Made by a program: the position numbers and the translations under genes. The notes below the pieces were generated by a model. It saw only the letters and a program-made list of their open reading frames with translations. It was not told the origin of the DNA and made no database searches. Positions 10,545 to 24,932 of a DNA stretch of 64,000 nucleotides are shown here, in pieces. How positions within the stretch are numbered: position 1 is the first letter of the stretch; every line of letters begins with the position of its first letter. Source of the stretch: Molanna angustata (lineage: Eukaryota > Arthropoda > Insecta > Trichoptera > Molannidae); contig OY754968.1 of assembly GCA_963576475.1 (NCBI GenBank), positions 15,267,616-15,331,615 of the forward strand, read 5' to 3'.

Positions 10545-10750
10545 CTGCTTTCGTGGCTCATTTGGTTGGATATCTGACTCTTGAACCTAAGATCCGGGTT
10601 CCCGGTGGAGACACAGTTTATTAATTGTTTTAAGTCCGGATCTGTTAGACGATAAATATTACAAATTTCCAGAGTATGGCAACACGTAATTGGGTGTGTG
10701 ATAAATTAAATGTTTGACATAGTACCTGTTAGTTCCTCGAGAAGCAATAC
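10545..10750 (+). mobile_element. SINE family A, copy 3
   Basis: The head TTCGTGGCTCATTTGGTTGG, T arm with a mutated GGTTCCCGG, body CGGATCTGTTAGACGATAAA and the 3' end TAGTACCTGTTAGTTCCTCG then AGAAGCAATAC are all recognisable. It is followed by a poly-A stretch. It is more diverged than its inverted neighbour at 10796-11002. Confidence 0.8.
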
Positions 10751-10795
10751 AAAAAAAATATTTGTGAATTAACGTTATTTATTTATTTATTACAT

Positions 10796-11002
10796 ACTTC
10801 TCGGGCAATTAACAGGTACTATGTCAAATATTAATTTAACACGCACCCAATAACAAGTTGCCACATTCTGGAGACTAACGATATTAATCGTTCACAGATC
10901 CAGACTGAAAACACAATTAAAAACTATGTCTCTACCGGGAACCGAACCCGGGACCTTTGGATCAGCAGTCAGATACCCAACCAACGGAGCCATGAAGGCC
11001 GA
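10796..11002 (-). mobile_element. SINE family A, copy 4
   Basis: This is a nearly complete minus-strand copy: 3' end complement TTCTCGGGCAATTAACAGGT, body complement ATTCTGGAGACTAACGATAT, T-arm complement GGGAACCGAACCCGG and D-arm complement CCAACGGAGCCATGAAGGCC. It lies 45 bp from copy 3 in the opposite orientation, forming a tail-to-tail inverted pair. Confidence 0.85.
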
Positions 11003-11084
11003 CTTATGGTGTTGATGTAAGTATCTTTAACGATGGAAGAAGTTTTTCATTTTTTATGACAAAATTTTTGATGTTTCAATAGAG

Positions 11085-11520
11085 TCGAGGTTGGAATATA
11101 ATAGGAGAACCAGGAACTCAAGCCACCTACTGGGCTTACGACCTGTCATTGGCTGGTTTGCGTGGTCAACTTCGTCTCCATTGAGATGTTAAAAAAAATG
11201 ATAAAATATCATTGTTCCTGATAGGGAAAATCCAATAATTGCGTATATTATGCAACTTTGAAAATACTCGTTTTAAGTGAATTTGCTTTTAAGGTACTGT
11301 GGCTGGTGAGGATCAGAGAGAATATGCGCAACGTTCACCAGCATAAGTATCAATGTAATTTTTGAAAGTTCTTTATATTTTAGTACATAAAGTGATCACG
11401 GAAACCAGCCGATGACATGTCGAAGCCCTGTAGGTATGTACCTGGTTTCTTCCATAATATTCCAACTTCGTCTCTATTGACATGTTTAAAAATTGTCTTA
11501 AAATATTATTGCTCCCGACA
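11085..11520. mobile_element. Fold-back repeat F, rearranged pieces
   Basis: Two blocks belong to the fold-back family whose best copy is at 42.8-43.5 kb. Block 1 (about 11085-11215) has GAGGTTGGAATATAATAGGA and GGGCTTACGACCTGTCATTG. It then jumps straight to ACTTCGTCTCCATTGAGATG. Block 2 (about 11325-11520) has GCGCAACGTTCACCAGCATA, GTGATCACGGAAACCAGCCG and TATTCCAACTTCGTCTCTAT. Parts of the arms are missing. Confidence 0.6.
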
Positions 11521-11526
11521 TCATCA

Positions 11527-11915
11527 TAATCATCATTAATGGCTCCACAGCCCATTGCGGGCCTTGGCTTCCTCCAGCATTCCTCGCCATCTCCCTCTAT
11601 CCTGACATGCTCCCCTCCAGTCCCTTACACCAACAGCCTCCACATCCCGCTGCACGTCATCCAGCCATCAGATCTTGGGTCTACCAACGTTTCGTCTTCC
11701 TTGTGGCTTTGTGTGCAGGACCGTTTTTGGTACTCTTTCATCGCCCATTCTTTCCACGTGTCCTGCCCATCGTAGCCTCTCTATTTTTATCACCTTTATA
11801 ATATTGGACTCATTATAAATATTATAGATCTCATCATTATGTCGTAATCTCCAAGCTCCGTTTACCTGCACAGGTCCGAATATCCTTCTGAGTATTTTTC
11901 TCTCGAACTTTAGTA
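11527..11915 (-). pseudogene. RTE-like LINE C-terminal fragment
   Basis: The minus strand encodes KFERKILRRIFGPVQVNGAW, IKIERLRWAGHVERMGDERV, GRRNVGRPKI, a TGA stop, WLDDVQRDVEAVGVRDWRGA and GRWRGMLEEAKARNGL, ending at a TAATGATGATTATGATGA tail. Organisation matches the plus-strand element at 3.8-4.5 kb. The internal TGA sits where that relative has CGN arginine (R-I-R-W), consistent with a C-to-T change. Only the C-terminal ~125 codons remain. Confidence 0.8.
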
Positions 11916-12412
11916 GAGATAATTAATCTTGCAGGGAACTAAATTCCAATGTTTACGTATATGCTACTGTAAAAAAAATATTGTGATTATAAATAAAACG
12001 CATCTATATAACTATAATCTTGATAGGATATAGTAGATATATTATTATAACCCCCATATTATATTATTATCTTGTCGAATTTCACAAAAGCTAAATAGTT
12101 TCGTTCGTAAAATATTATCTACGTGTTCAACTTTTCGTATTATTATTTGCGTGTCAGATCACAACACCCTATCGCAAAACAACAGCCAAAAGTTGGGTCA
12201 TTTGTCATCACGAAACAATTTAGATTTGGTACTACTCTGTTGAATTGATACGGTAGCATTTTTCATTTGACGATGCGAGCTTAATATACGTACATGATAT
12301 GTATCTACCTAACGTTTTATATATGGTTAAAATATCACATGAAATTGATTAAAGTTTCATTGATTTATTATTGAAATATTATCCGATCAAACGTCAAAAT
12401 CAAAAAAATGAT
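11916..12412. other. No feature recognised
   Basis: A+T-rich, with no motif recognised. Confidence 0.4.
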
Positions 12413-12560
12413 TGGTTAGTAATCCAGTGGTCGCGAGTTTGAATCCTGCCACGACCGCTTTCGTTCACCTATACCACAACGATTTATGCTAAATATAGTG
12501 ATGTGTGAGGATTTATATGTTCTAGTTTCAAGGACATATTCCTTAAATAATAAAAAAACG
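12413..12560 (+). mobile_element. SINE family B, copy 3, 5'-truncated
   Basis: Begins inside the anticodon arm (GGTTAGTAATCCAGTGGTCG), then CGAGTTTGAATCCTGCCACG, TTTCGTTCACCTATACCACA, and ends CAAGGACATATTCCTTAAAT with an A-rich tail. The D arm is absent. Confidence 0.7.
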
Positions 12561-13189
12561 TAATTTTTCGTACCAAAATCAAAATATAAAGTGAGAATGG
12601 AAAAAAAACTATGACCAACCTTAAAAACTATGACTCTTCTGTATAGTGAGTGTACATTTTTTTAAGTTAACAATCCCCTAATTCACATTCTTTGGTGAAA
12701 ATTAGAATAATGGACGTGAGGGCATTATGTAGTTTTGACAGATTTAATAAAAAATGGATAAATATCTATAAATAAAACACATTACACATTCAAAAAATAT
12801 CAAAACGAATCTCAAAATGCAATTTCTTTTTTAACGTTACATATATGTTCCTAACCTGTTGAGAAATTGAGCTCTCTTTTAAGTGAGGATTACAAATCAA
12901 AAATTCAAACTTGTATTCTTGGTGCTGTATAAGTATTTATGACGAACTAAAAAATACAATTAATTTATAATTAAATAGGTTCAAATTATCTAATACAATT
13001 TATACCGATTAAGTTGAAATTAAAGCGGTGTGGATAATTTAATGAATGAGGACTTATCAATACTTATTTACCAGCTTGAAAGGATTGTTCATCAGCTTTT
13101 AATCAATTTTATAATCGTATTATAACGCCTGAAATAATCAAGATGTACCCGTTTTTCTTAAATTTGCGATTATGTAAGTGTAGACGTAT
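12561..13189. other. No feature recognised
   Basis: A+T-rich, with no motif recognised. Confidence 0.4.
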
Positions 13190-13285
13190 TTTTATTTTAT
13201 TTTATTTATTTAAACACTATTAGACAAAACATTTTTTGCTAGTACAAATGGTGGACTTATTGCCTAGTGGCAATTTTTTCCAAAC
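13190..13285 (-). mobile_element. LINE 3'-end fragment, minus strand
   Basis: The TTTATTTATTT run followed by GGTGGACTTATTGCCTAGTG and GCAA is the complement of the 3'-UTR type seen at 9693 and 25935, including the TTGCCTAGTGGCAA hairpin at 13260-13273. Confidence 0.5.
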
Positions 13286-13964
13286 AACCATCTGTTACAT
13301 ATTTAGATAAAGATGATTCGGTACCTACTATAAAAACCATATACCTACATACATTCATTTATATGCTAAAAAAAGAAGAAAAAAACATTGAATACCTACA
13401 TATTTCCATGCCATTCATACGTGCACACATAGATAATATTCATAAATACGCAATTATAATAAAATAGTAGCATGTAACACATGAGATACAACTTTCGATA
13501 GTGATAGTATGATAGTTGAAGAATAATAACCAAACTATAAACCCATAAATCCAAATTATTGAATATTTTAAGATATTTTGTTTTCTATACAATACATGTA
13601 TGTAGATATGTATGTCAAGATAGGATAGTATGGAGGTCAGTCCTTTTTTCCTACCCAGATATGAAAAAAGCATGATGGTACGTATGTATGTTTGGAAATT
13701 AAGTATTTTATTTTATTTTTTATTTAAGAAACACTCACAGAGAAATTGACATTAAAAAATACAAAATATATAAATACAAAATAACATATAAGGTCAACTC
13801 TCCAATTACGAGTGCCTGCAGCATGTTATATTAAAATACCTATGATAAGGTGGTAGGAGGAGAAAAAGGGGACAAATTCAAGGACCACAGTTGATTCTAG
13901 GATTGCTCCTGCGAATATATTATAATATCTTTACTCAATTGCTTAAATTTTGCATATTTTAAAC
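13286..13964. other. No gene recognised
   Basis: A+T-rich. The open frames at 13267-13467 (plus) and 13440-13673 (minus) are low-complexity and show no family motif. Confidence 0.35.
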
Positions 13965-14705
13965 CATTAAGTCTTCTTAGATAATGTGTATAGGCGACTG
14001 CCATACAAATTGTATGAAGCAATGTCGTCGCTAAATTAAATTTCAATAAAAATTGTTAAAAAGAATTTGAGATGCACAGCTACAATGGTAATTTTTTATA
14101 GTGAATAAAATTGTCTAGTTGGTGTGATTAGGCGTTTTTCGATATTTTCAAAAACTTTGGAAATATAGGCAGTTAAACACATAAATTTATCATAAGCAAA
14201 TATTTTTTTAATAAAAAATGTTTGAGAAACTCTGTATTTTTTTTAATTCATTTGAAATTTTGTATTTGTCTATGTTCATACCAATTTTCAGTGTTCTAGC
14301 TTTTATGGTTTCTGAGATATATGGAAAAATAATGTAAAAATTCAAAAGTTAATAACCCCTGACTGAAACAAAAGTTTAAAATTCTGAGTATAAAAGTTTT
14401 GTTGGCCTATAACTATTTATATATTCTGAAATTTTGGGCTCTGTGAATTGAGCTGATCAAAAGTTATAAGGGGGGGACGCACTTGTTTTTTTACACGAAA
14501 TTGTGAATAATCCGGGTATAGAACATAAAATATGCGGCGAAGCCTCTAAGATGATGATTTTTGACTTCAAATTTGGAAAAAACGTGAAAAATATTGACCC
14601 TGCATACAATCTTGTGTATCTGGGTTGATACTTTGGTTGGGTCGATATGTTAAGAGAACAAAGTTCTCTTGAACAGATCGACAGTTGGAATATGAACATA
14701 TGGTG
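13965..14705 (+). repeat. Interspersed repeat D, copy 1
   Basis: About 740 bp are shared with 48275-49060 (opposite orientation) and 58265-58997 (same orientation). Shared blocks include CATACAAATTGTATGAAGCA, TCTAGTTGGTGTG, GAGATATATGGAAA, GTTAATAACCCCTGACTGAA and GCCTCTAAGATGATGATTTT. No protein domain is visible. Three copies in 64 kb make it a family of moderate copy number, possibly a non-autonomous DNA element, though its ends are unresolved. Confidence 0.7.
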
Positions 14706-15964
14706 CTACGAACCTAAGGCGATAGATGTCGAAAAGTAAGACATGTATTTTTTAAATATAAAAATATGACATTTGATTCTTTCTGCGTACCTAAATAGAA
14801 AAAAAGGTAAAAATGTACTAAGCGTAGATTGGTCTGGGACTAACGGTCTTATTCATAATAACTTACATAATGCTAGGTTTATGACTTATATTATTTTATA
14901 TGACTTATAGCAATTTTACAACAATTTATCTACGAAAGCCACCCCTACTCAGACTTCATATTGTCCAATCGTTATTCCTTGCAGTGGTATCCTCTTACAG
15001 AATAAAATCAGCCTTTGTACTATGACCCATATTTAGTTGTTGAGTAGTTCTTAGTCCGGAAACACCAAATAGGTAAGTACGTACTTTAAATACATTAAGA
15101 ATCTGATTATTTTTATCTTGAAAATTCATCAAAATTGACCAATCTCCTCCATCCAATCATACATACTTCATTGTTTTATGAATCATGAATTTGTTTTGAA
15201 TGTATAAACAGAACGAATAGAGTAAACCCTATTAGAGGAAAAATATGACGTTGCCTTATATTTGACGGAACTCGTTATTTTTTGACTTATGACCCCATAA
15301 CGAGGACCCGGTCCGTTCCACAATTAAACAACGCTGAAGTCATCATTAAGATGAAGCTCCAATTATTTGACAAATTTTACAGCAGACTACGGGTTAGCTG
15401 TCCATTTGAAAAATAATGTGAGAAAATTTTTAGATGGAATCTTTTTCCCGTGAAAATAATGTTGATTTTCTATGGTGGATCCTCCAACAAACTGTCAACA
15501 CTAATTCCTTCACATCTTGAAAGACAAGATCATGACATCTCCTTTTATTAACACGTCTACGTAGAAATAGAGTGGAAAAGTTTTTTAACACACACCGTTA
15601 CATAATATAAGACTAAAAAAATACAATGACTTTATCTTTACGAGCAATTTCAGCATGTTTTTTTTAATAAATAAATAAAAAAAAATCACTGAAAAAAATA
15701 ATTGTGACCACCGAACTGGCTACCTGCGTTTTTAGCCAAACCTTTGTTATTAGTAATAAAAGTTTATCTGTTTATGACTGTATTGTTTGGTTAAACACAC
15801 AAAATATTTAGTTGCACAAAACGAATTGTTTTGTAGTCACTATAGTTCGGTTAATTTATTCCCCGTTAAACACCCCAGATGGAGCGATTTAATTGATTCA
15901 ATCAGTTCATTAAGCTGTGAGGCACCGGCTTAGAATAGTGCTTCCACTCTTTTCTGTTATTGTT
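14706..15964. other. No feature recognised
   Basis: A+T-rich, with no motif recognised. Confidence 0.4.
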
Positions 15965-16195
15965 TTCGAGTGTCCCGTAAGAGCCGGGTAATCGAAAATG
16001 CAACAGGCAACTATAACATCTCACATAGTTCAGCAATGAGGTTCACCGCCCATTCTGAATATAGTGCCTTTTTAGGTGAGACGAGACTGGTGTGTGGGTA
16101 TACACAGATATGTTGTGCTCCCTTTTATAAGGCAATGCACACCCGCACACCTTTCGCTGGTTACCCCACATTGTGGGATATGCCGTAATGGTATT
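15965..16195 (+). repeat. Interspersed repeat C, copy 2
   Basis: Inverted partner of 7835-8045. It has AACTATAACATCTCACATAG, GTGTGTGGGTATACACAG and CACCTTTCGCTGGTTACCCC, and ends GGATATGCCGTAATGG. An open frame (15970-16188) spans it but shows no known domain. Confidence 0.55.
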
Positions 16196-16312
16196 AATGA
16201 ATGAACGAATCAGTTCATCCATTAATAGATAAAACAGGAATGGGCTTAGACTATCTCCTTGTCGGACACCCGTCATTACAGGGATCGGATTGATTAATTT
16301 TTTGTTATTCTT
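16196..16312 (-). pseudogene. LINE reverse transcriptase fragment (TGVRQGDSLSP block)
   Basis: The minus strand encodes INPIPVMTGVRQGDSLSPFL, then FYLLMDELIRSFINT. This is the conserved RT block upstream of the catalytic YADD in RTE/BovB-like LINEs. Only about 40 codons are preserved, without flanking RT motifs. It lies next to repeat C and may belong to the same old element. Confidence 0.7.
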
Positions 16313-17444
16313 TTTTTTTATTCTTATATTTATATCCCTTGTTATGTTTATTAATAGGAGGTACATCCTTTATCCAGGTATTAAATGAATTGCATTTTAT
16401 TATCTGAGCGGACATGCATTGGATTCTAAAAATTTGATTAATTAATTATTTGAAATGGAAAACAATGGCAGTCGTTATTTACCCGAATTGCTTACGTATT
16501 TCATAATTAAATGATCCATTCGTTCCCAACAATACATTTATAATGAATGGGTATTATTTACCCAAAACAAAGGTTTTCTTGAATCTGGCATCGTTCCTAT
16601 GGTTGGTTATATTATCCTTGTACAACTGGCGTTCGACGCCGTGTGAATGCAAAATATCTTACTATCTTCCAGCATCTTTGTTCCTTATTAAATTTAAAAA
16701 GAGACACGTAAGCAATCTGCGAAACCTTTCTTGTTCCTCACAACTGAAATAAAATGTAACTATGGCATTTTTCTGTTGCAAGCTTGGGTACAAATGGGAT
16801 AACGAAGCTCAATCGCTACCTACAATAGAGAGAAGAAAAATTAATTTTCTTTCTAGTAGAAAAGATATATAGTATGGATCTTTGACTAATAAAACGATAA
16901 TAATAAAAAAAATATTCCTGTCCGTGAAGGGGGGTGCAATGCAACACAAACTTTACATAATTTGCATACAATATTTTACATACAAAAAAGGTTACTTACA
17001 CTAAGAGTTTTTAAACGATATTAATATTATAATACCTAGTCCAAAACAAATATGTTTATATTCGTAGATATCTTACAAATATAAAAATATACTTGGAATT
17101 AATTCTATTGAAATTGATTTATTTATCGACGCGTTTCGTGCAAGGCACATTGTCCGAATATTACTCTACAAGACTGAGATCTGAGACTAGTGGTCATACA
17201 TATACTAAATTTACATGACAGGTGTATAAAAATGTTGGTTTCTAATGTAATGAAGCTATGTACCCAAAATGTGTTTTTTTTTTATTTAATTTATTTTTTG
17301 TAATCTGATAAAAATAACGATTTAAAAACACGAAATTTGTTTCAATAATCGAAAATTTTTTTTATGCATTTTCTCAATATGCAAACGAGAAAAAACAACG
17401 ATCTATCGTCAAAATTAAAGAAGAAAATATTTTTTTTAAGTAAT
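16313..17444. other. No feature recognised
   Basis: A+T-rich. At 16920-16975, GTGAAGGGGGGTGCAATGCA then ACACAAAC resembles the GAGCAGGGGGATGTAATGCT then ACACAAAC segment of the 20.6-23.0 kb array unit, a possible distant relative. Confidence 0.35.
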
Positions 17445-17645
17445 CGGCCTTCGTGGCTCAGTTGGTTAGGATCTGACTGTTGATACAATGGTCCCGAGTT
17501 CGATTCCCGACGCAGTTTCAATTGTGTTTTCAGTCTGGACCTGAGAGACGATTAATATCGTAAGTCTTCGGAATGTGGCAACTTCTTATTAGGTGCGTGT
17601 TAAATTGTTATTTGACATAGTACCTGTCAGTTGCCCGAGAAAAAT
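17445..17645 (+). mobile_element. SINE family A, copy 5
   Basis: Full-length: CGGCCTTCGTGGCTCAGTTG, T arm GAGTTCGATTCCCGACG, body CAGTCTGGACCTGAGAGACG, GTCTTCGGAATGTGGCAACT and the end TACCTGTCAGTTGCCCGAGA, with an A-rich tail. Confidence 0.85.
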
Positions 17646-18309
17646 AAAAAAAATGAAAATAAACATTATTTTACTTTTCTTTAATTTATCTTTTTTATAA
17701 AACTGTAAATCGCGTGACTTAATCAGCGGTCTTTTGAACCGAGATGGATGAAAAAATTCATATGTGATTACTCAAAATCACACGTATTAAATATATGGGT
17801 GTATGTAGGTATTTAGTGAGCCGTGTTCATCGATCGTCCTGTTTCAATTTGAATTCGTGTAGATTTAAATTTTGAATATTTGTTATGCCACGTTCAACGA
17901 TAAATTAGATTTTCGGTAGATATACAAATTCTTTTTACAAAAATGTCTCGCTTCACAGAGATAAGCCATAATATTATAATGTTGTCGTCTTATTTTCTTC
18001 TGAATCAAACATCACGAAGCTTTAGAATACAAATCGTATTTTTATGTCTCCTTGTGATTTATAAAACGATTTAAAAACAGAGGTGTGGGACGGAATATGA
18101 TTGATTGGTCTGAAGAGTTTCTTTTTTGCTTCGAAGCAATGTTCTACTACTAATAAAGCGGTTATAAAATGTGGATTGAATTTGTTATGATGAATGTTAT
18201 AATCAAAATTTTATTTTGAATAATAAATATTTAGTAACTTTGATAAAATTGTCATTAATCAATGTCCAAGTACCTATGTATTGTAGGTATATACTACAAA
18301 GTGTCGCAT
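17646..18309. other. No feature recognised
   Basis: A+T-rich, with no motif recognised. Confidence 0.4.
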
Positions 18310-18740
18310 TTCAAAAACCTTAGATCCATGCTGACGATAGATGCCCTGGTGGACCGCGTCAATGTAGCGTAGCTGAAGTGGAGATCTCTCTCTGGCGTAG
18401 TGTGCGATAAAAGAATGTCTATTCAATAAGGGCAAAATATGCAGAATAGTCGTTAGACCTGCGATGTTATACGGATCAGAGTGCTGGACAACATCAAAAA
18501 AGCACAACTGCATATGACTGAAATGAAGATGTTGCGTTGGGCCGGCGCGGTGGTGTAACACGCCTTGATAAAATTTGCAACGAGTACGTCAGAGGATTCT
18601 TCCAAGTAGTCCCAATATGAGAAAAAAATGAAAGAGGACACGTCATGTGAAGGGAGAGGTAGACCACCAGCGACATAGTGAACGAGTATTGAGAGGGAGC
18701 TGGCGGCACAAGGTGTCGGCAAGGAAATAATGATGATAAT
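18310..18740 (+). pseudogene. LINE post-RT/C-terminal remnant, heavily decayed
   Basis: Scattered over the plus-strand frames are LNKGKICRIVVRPAMLYGSE then CWTT, VTEMKMLRWA-like remnants, NEYVRGFFQVVPI, and a GRPPAT block. All are characteristic of one arthropod LINE family. Multiple stops and frameshifts break the reading. A short ATGATGATAAT tail follows at 18728-18740. A second remnant of the family is at 44.92-45.23 kb. Confidence 0.65.
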
Positions 18741-18744
18741 ATAT

Positions 18745-19242
18745 TATAACCAACAAACGCGTTTCACTAGGCAAGCAAATGAACTGAACTTCTCTGTGTC
18801 TATAATGAAAACCTCGTTTGGACAGAGACGTTTTGGAGTCATTACTCCTAGAACATTCATTAAGCTCGACAAAAAAAATAAGCAAATGGAAAATAGTCAT
18901 GCTTTTAAAACTAAAATTAAGGAATGGCTCTTAGTATCAGGCAGACACAACGCAGAGGAAATTTTTCACCAATAACTTTCGGCCCCATACTTTATTTTGT
19001 TCTAAGTATATTAATGCAATTTTTTATATTATGATTTTTTGTAAATGTTTTTTTTTTATTTCCATTGTTGTTGTGATATTATCAGTTTTTATATACGATT
19101 GATGTTGGCATCAAATAATACAGTGTCACTATCTCGAGATGCATTGGCCCCGGCACAGGTTTTTTGCCTAGTGGGGCATTGCAGATAAAATTATTATTTT
19201 AATGTCATTAATGTTTGTATGAATAAATAAAAAATAAATAAA
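18745..19242 (+). pseudogene. LINE C-terminus plus 3' UTR
   Basis: The frame reads RQANELNFSVSIMKTSFGQR, then RFGVITPRTFIKLDKKNK and KTKIKEWLLVSGRHNAEEIF before a stop at 18973-18975. This is the FGQ-x-F--P-x-x-NKLP-x-x-FK-x-WLL pattern of CR1/jockey-like ORF2 ends. A ~265-bp 3' UTR with TTTTTTGCCTAGTGGGGCAT follows and ends in AATAAATAAAAAATAAATAA. A relative is at 28.33-29.45 kb. Confidence 0.7.
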
Positions 19243-20600
19243 TCATTACTTACATCTATATATACAAAAGGCTGTTGGTTATATCAACCGTATTACTATA
19301 TTTAGAAGTAAATAATCAAACAGGTAAGACAACGACTGCCGGGTTTTACTAGTAAATAAATAAATTATAATTCAATAACCTTCTCCGGTGTACGCTGGAC
19401 AAATCTCCAAAGTTTCAACGCAATCGGATGGTCGGTATATAGGAGTCCATCGACCATATATATACATACAAACAAATATACGTACATCAATGATATATAA
19501 TATACTGTGATATCTGGTAGTTTTAATACACACATGTATATATTAAATTAACACGCGTTTAACAATTACACAGTTTATTATAAATTACAGTAAATTGAAC
19601 CACAACGTGAGAGCACTATCGTAGATGAAAAGCCCGGAACAAACCACAAACATTCCTATATATTCAAACCCGAAGATTGCCGAATACCCCATTCGTACAA
19701 TCTCGTAAACCGCTATACATATTGCCTGATACAAGGCGCAACATCAATATATCACATATACATTCCTACTATATACAAAAATGTAAACGTATACATTATA
19801 GTTAATGATGTTTTTCACTCACTTTGTCAAATTATCAATCTCGAAACAGGAAAACTTCCTAGTAAAGTTAGGGATTTTGTGTTTTAAAATATAAATTACA
19901 TATTTAGTTTAGGTTTAGGGAACGCTTATGCTTATGTGTGAAAAAAAAGTAGTAAAATCAATAAATTGGTAAATTTTTCAATTTAAATCAGTTGAAAAAC
20001 ACATGCTGTATTTTCAATTCTAATTTTGTTTTAGTGAAATATTTGTTGTATGTGAAACAAGCCGCATAGGTCTCAAGACTGATCTCATTGCTTGAGTTAA
20101 AGCAACGCCTACATCACGTTGTTCAGAATAACGACTCTCACCAAATACATAAAGTAGCTAGCTATGTATCTATCTAACTATGTATATACTATGAGTAATA
20201 TATAAATAACAAATAACACCGAATTCCCGACAAACTTAGTTTGGATTTGAGGTCGTATTTTCTCGTGTGTTCCATAGGTAGTTATTTTATACACAATAGG
20301 ATTGCAAAAGTCGTACAGGCGTATATCGAGAGCTAGTTTTAATGTAACTATTTCCAAACTCTACGTAATGTACAGTCATTATTAACATTCTTGACGTTTG
20401 GACAAAGAGAAAGATTATGTCAAATATCTAATAAGTCAATACAGATTATTTAACGAACTTCTTATCAATGGCAATCATAAGAGTAATATGATAATTAATG
20501 GAATATAGAAAGAACAAGTCTGATAAAGTTAATGTGCAAGGACGATAAAAGTGGATAAAGATTGTTGGGTTATAAGATATTATGAAATTTTGCTGAATAC
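19243..20600. other. No feature recognised
   Basis: A+T-rich, with no motif recognised. Confidence 0.4.
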
Positions 20601-20775
20601 ATACATAATAATTCAATATTTGAGTCTGTGAAAACAAGAAAATAATGGGATAGTGTAGGATGGAAATGTAAGAAATCTATGTATGAGAAGAATTTATGAT
20701 AATAATAATACCTTGTTTTTATTTCAGTTCGTGAGCAGGGGGATGTTATGCTACACAAACAATATTATATATATA
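20601..20775 (+). repeat. Array unit U0, diverged
   Basis: First and most divergent copy of the ~168-bp unit: ATTCAATATTTGAGTCTGTG, GTAGGATGGAAATGTAAGAA and GTGAGCAGGGGGATGTTATG. It ends in only 12-15 bp of TA, unlike the long TA blocks after later copies. Confidence 0.8.
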
Positions 20776-23040
<2,265 letters not shown>

Positions 23041-24762
23041 ATATATTTATTATTATTTATTAAAAATACTACAATATTTACAGATTATACAATGATTACT
23101 TATTTATGGATGACTCAACTTCAAAAAGATAATTATCTCATGTTTTGAAGTTAGTCACATTTCACAAAAACATACAAACTAAAACTACACAGATTTTAAC
23201 CTAGGCTTCATATGAAGGAACATTTACATTAATATAAACTAAAAAGCAAGCAAAAACTTGACAATCCAAGCAAAATATATAAATAAAAAATATATAAAAT
23301 ATTCACAAATCAACGATTAAAATGAAAATAAAACAAAATCTTTTATGCGTAATAATATATACCATATTATTATGCATAAAAGAATAACAGAAAATCTAAT
23401 AAATAATAAAAGAAAAATAATAAGATATATAAGACATTAACATGCAAACAAAAAAAAACACCAAAAATATATGTATTCGTCAATATCTATTAAAAATACT
23501 TTAGTAGCTACATAATTGGTGACCAACTTTTATCAGTTGTGATTTATTGAGGCAAATAAAGCAAGAAATAAGTATTTTCGTAATAAAAGAGTGTACATGA
23601 CACGACGAATAGATGAAAACGAAGCAATAAATGAGAAAACATAAACTGTAAGGCACGTAGCCTAGAAAAATAGGAATACTATGGTAACGGTAAGTACCTA
23701 TATTAATCATACCAAAAAATCAAGTTATACATAAACGAGTTGATACAAGCATACACATTTTTTTTTAAATTAAATTTATGCAAAGTGGTGAAATATATTA
23801 TGAAAGAGGCTGTCTGTACGATTATCTACTGCGGTGCGGTATTGTGAATCGATGATGCGGAATCTGATAACATTTAAACAAATGCGGGTAACAAAAAGAA
23901 TGAATCCTGTCTTCATTATTATTCAGGATTTTCCACGCACACCATACTGAGAATTGTTCTGGATTATTGGGATAATGGTTCAGGAGGAAAAGATTACTAC
24001 TTATATATCATTCGTTACGTAAGTACAATAAACATACATATATGTGTACAAAGCATTTTCCACCCACGCACGGAATACAAATACATACTATCACGTCATG
24101 TCCTTCAAGTTTCCCAATTCGAAAAAAAACATGAATTCCGTTTAAAAAATCAAGAATTTAAACATTCATACAATATACACATTTCGTCCCTTTTGTACAA
24201 TATTCTCTCTCTAATCCAAACGTGCCACAGTACATTAAAAACAAATTCACTTAAGAGGACATAATATAATGCTAAACTTAGTGACTGAAAACATGATATA
24301 TTTAAACCGCTCAATTCACTATGAAGTTACGCGTTAGTAAGGGTAACTATGGCGTGCATTAAAACGATTTAAATTATCGGAAACAATATTTTCGCATTTT
24401 AAGAAGAAACCTTAGTTTAAATTAAATAACTTTATCAGTCATTCACTTTGATTTTATGCACTCTTTAAGCATATAAAATATTTATTTCTCTACGACTGTT
24501 TATTTCTCGAATGAATATATAAATATAAATCTCTTATACGAATATTTATTTCTCTCTATGTATATGGGAATTTAGGCTGGATTTTAAAATTGTGTGACGT
24601 ACATTCACTAAAGAAATGTTGAAAAGACTAATAGTATTTTTTCTAGAAACACACTGTTTAACTTATTTGAGGGATTTGATTTGAAATTGAGATGTTTAGG
24701 TTAATAATATGGCCCCTTAAAACGAACATTTTAAAAGTTGCATATACGTAAATATTGAATTT
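23041..24762. other. No gene recognised
   Basis: A+T-rich. 23050-23470 is A-rich and could be an old LINE 3' UTR on the minus strand, but no coding motif supports this. Confidence 0.35.
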
Positions 24763-24925
24763 TTCCCTGTCGGGAGTTTATGACATTGATGTCAATTTTT
24801 TCAAGATCTCAATACAGATGAAGCTGATCACGTAAACCAGCCGACGACAGGTCGTAAGCCCTGTAGGTGCCTTGAGTTTCTACTTCTTCTATAATATTCC
24901 AACTTCATCTCTATTGAGATGTTGA
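24763..24925 (-). mobile_element. Fold-back repeat F, half copy
   Basis: The tip TTTTTCCCTGTCGGGAGT is joined to one arm: GATCACGTAAACCAGCCGAC, GGTCGTAAGCCCTGTAGGTG and ATATTCCAACTTCATCTCTA. The second arm is absent. The tip sequence recurs at 42.82 kb. Confidence 0.65.
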
Positions 24926-24932
24926 AAACATT

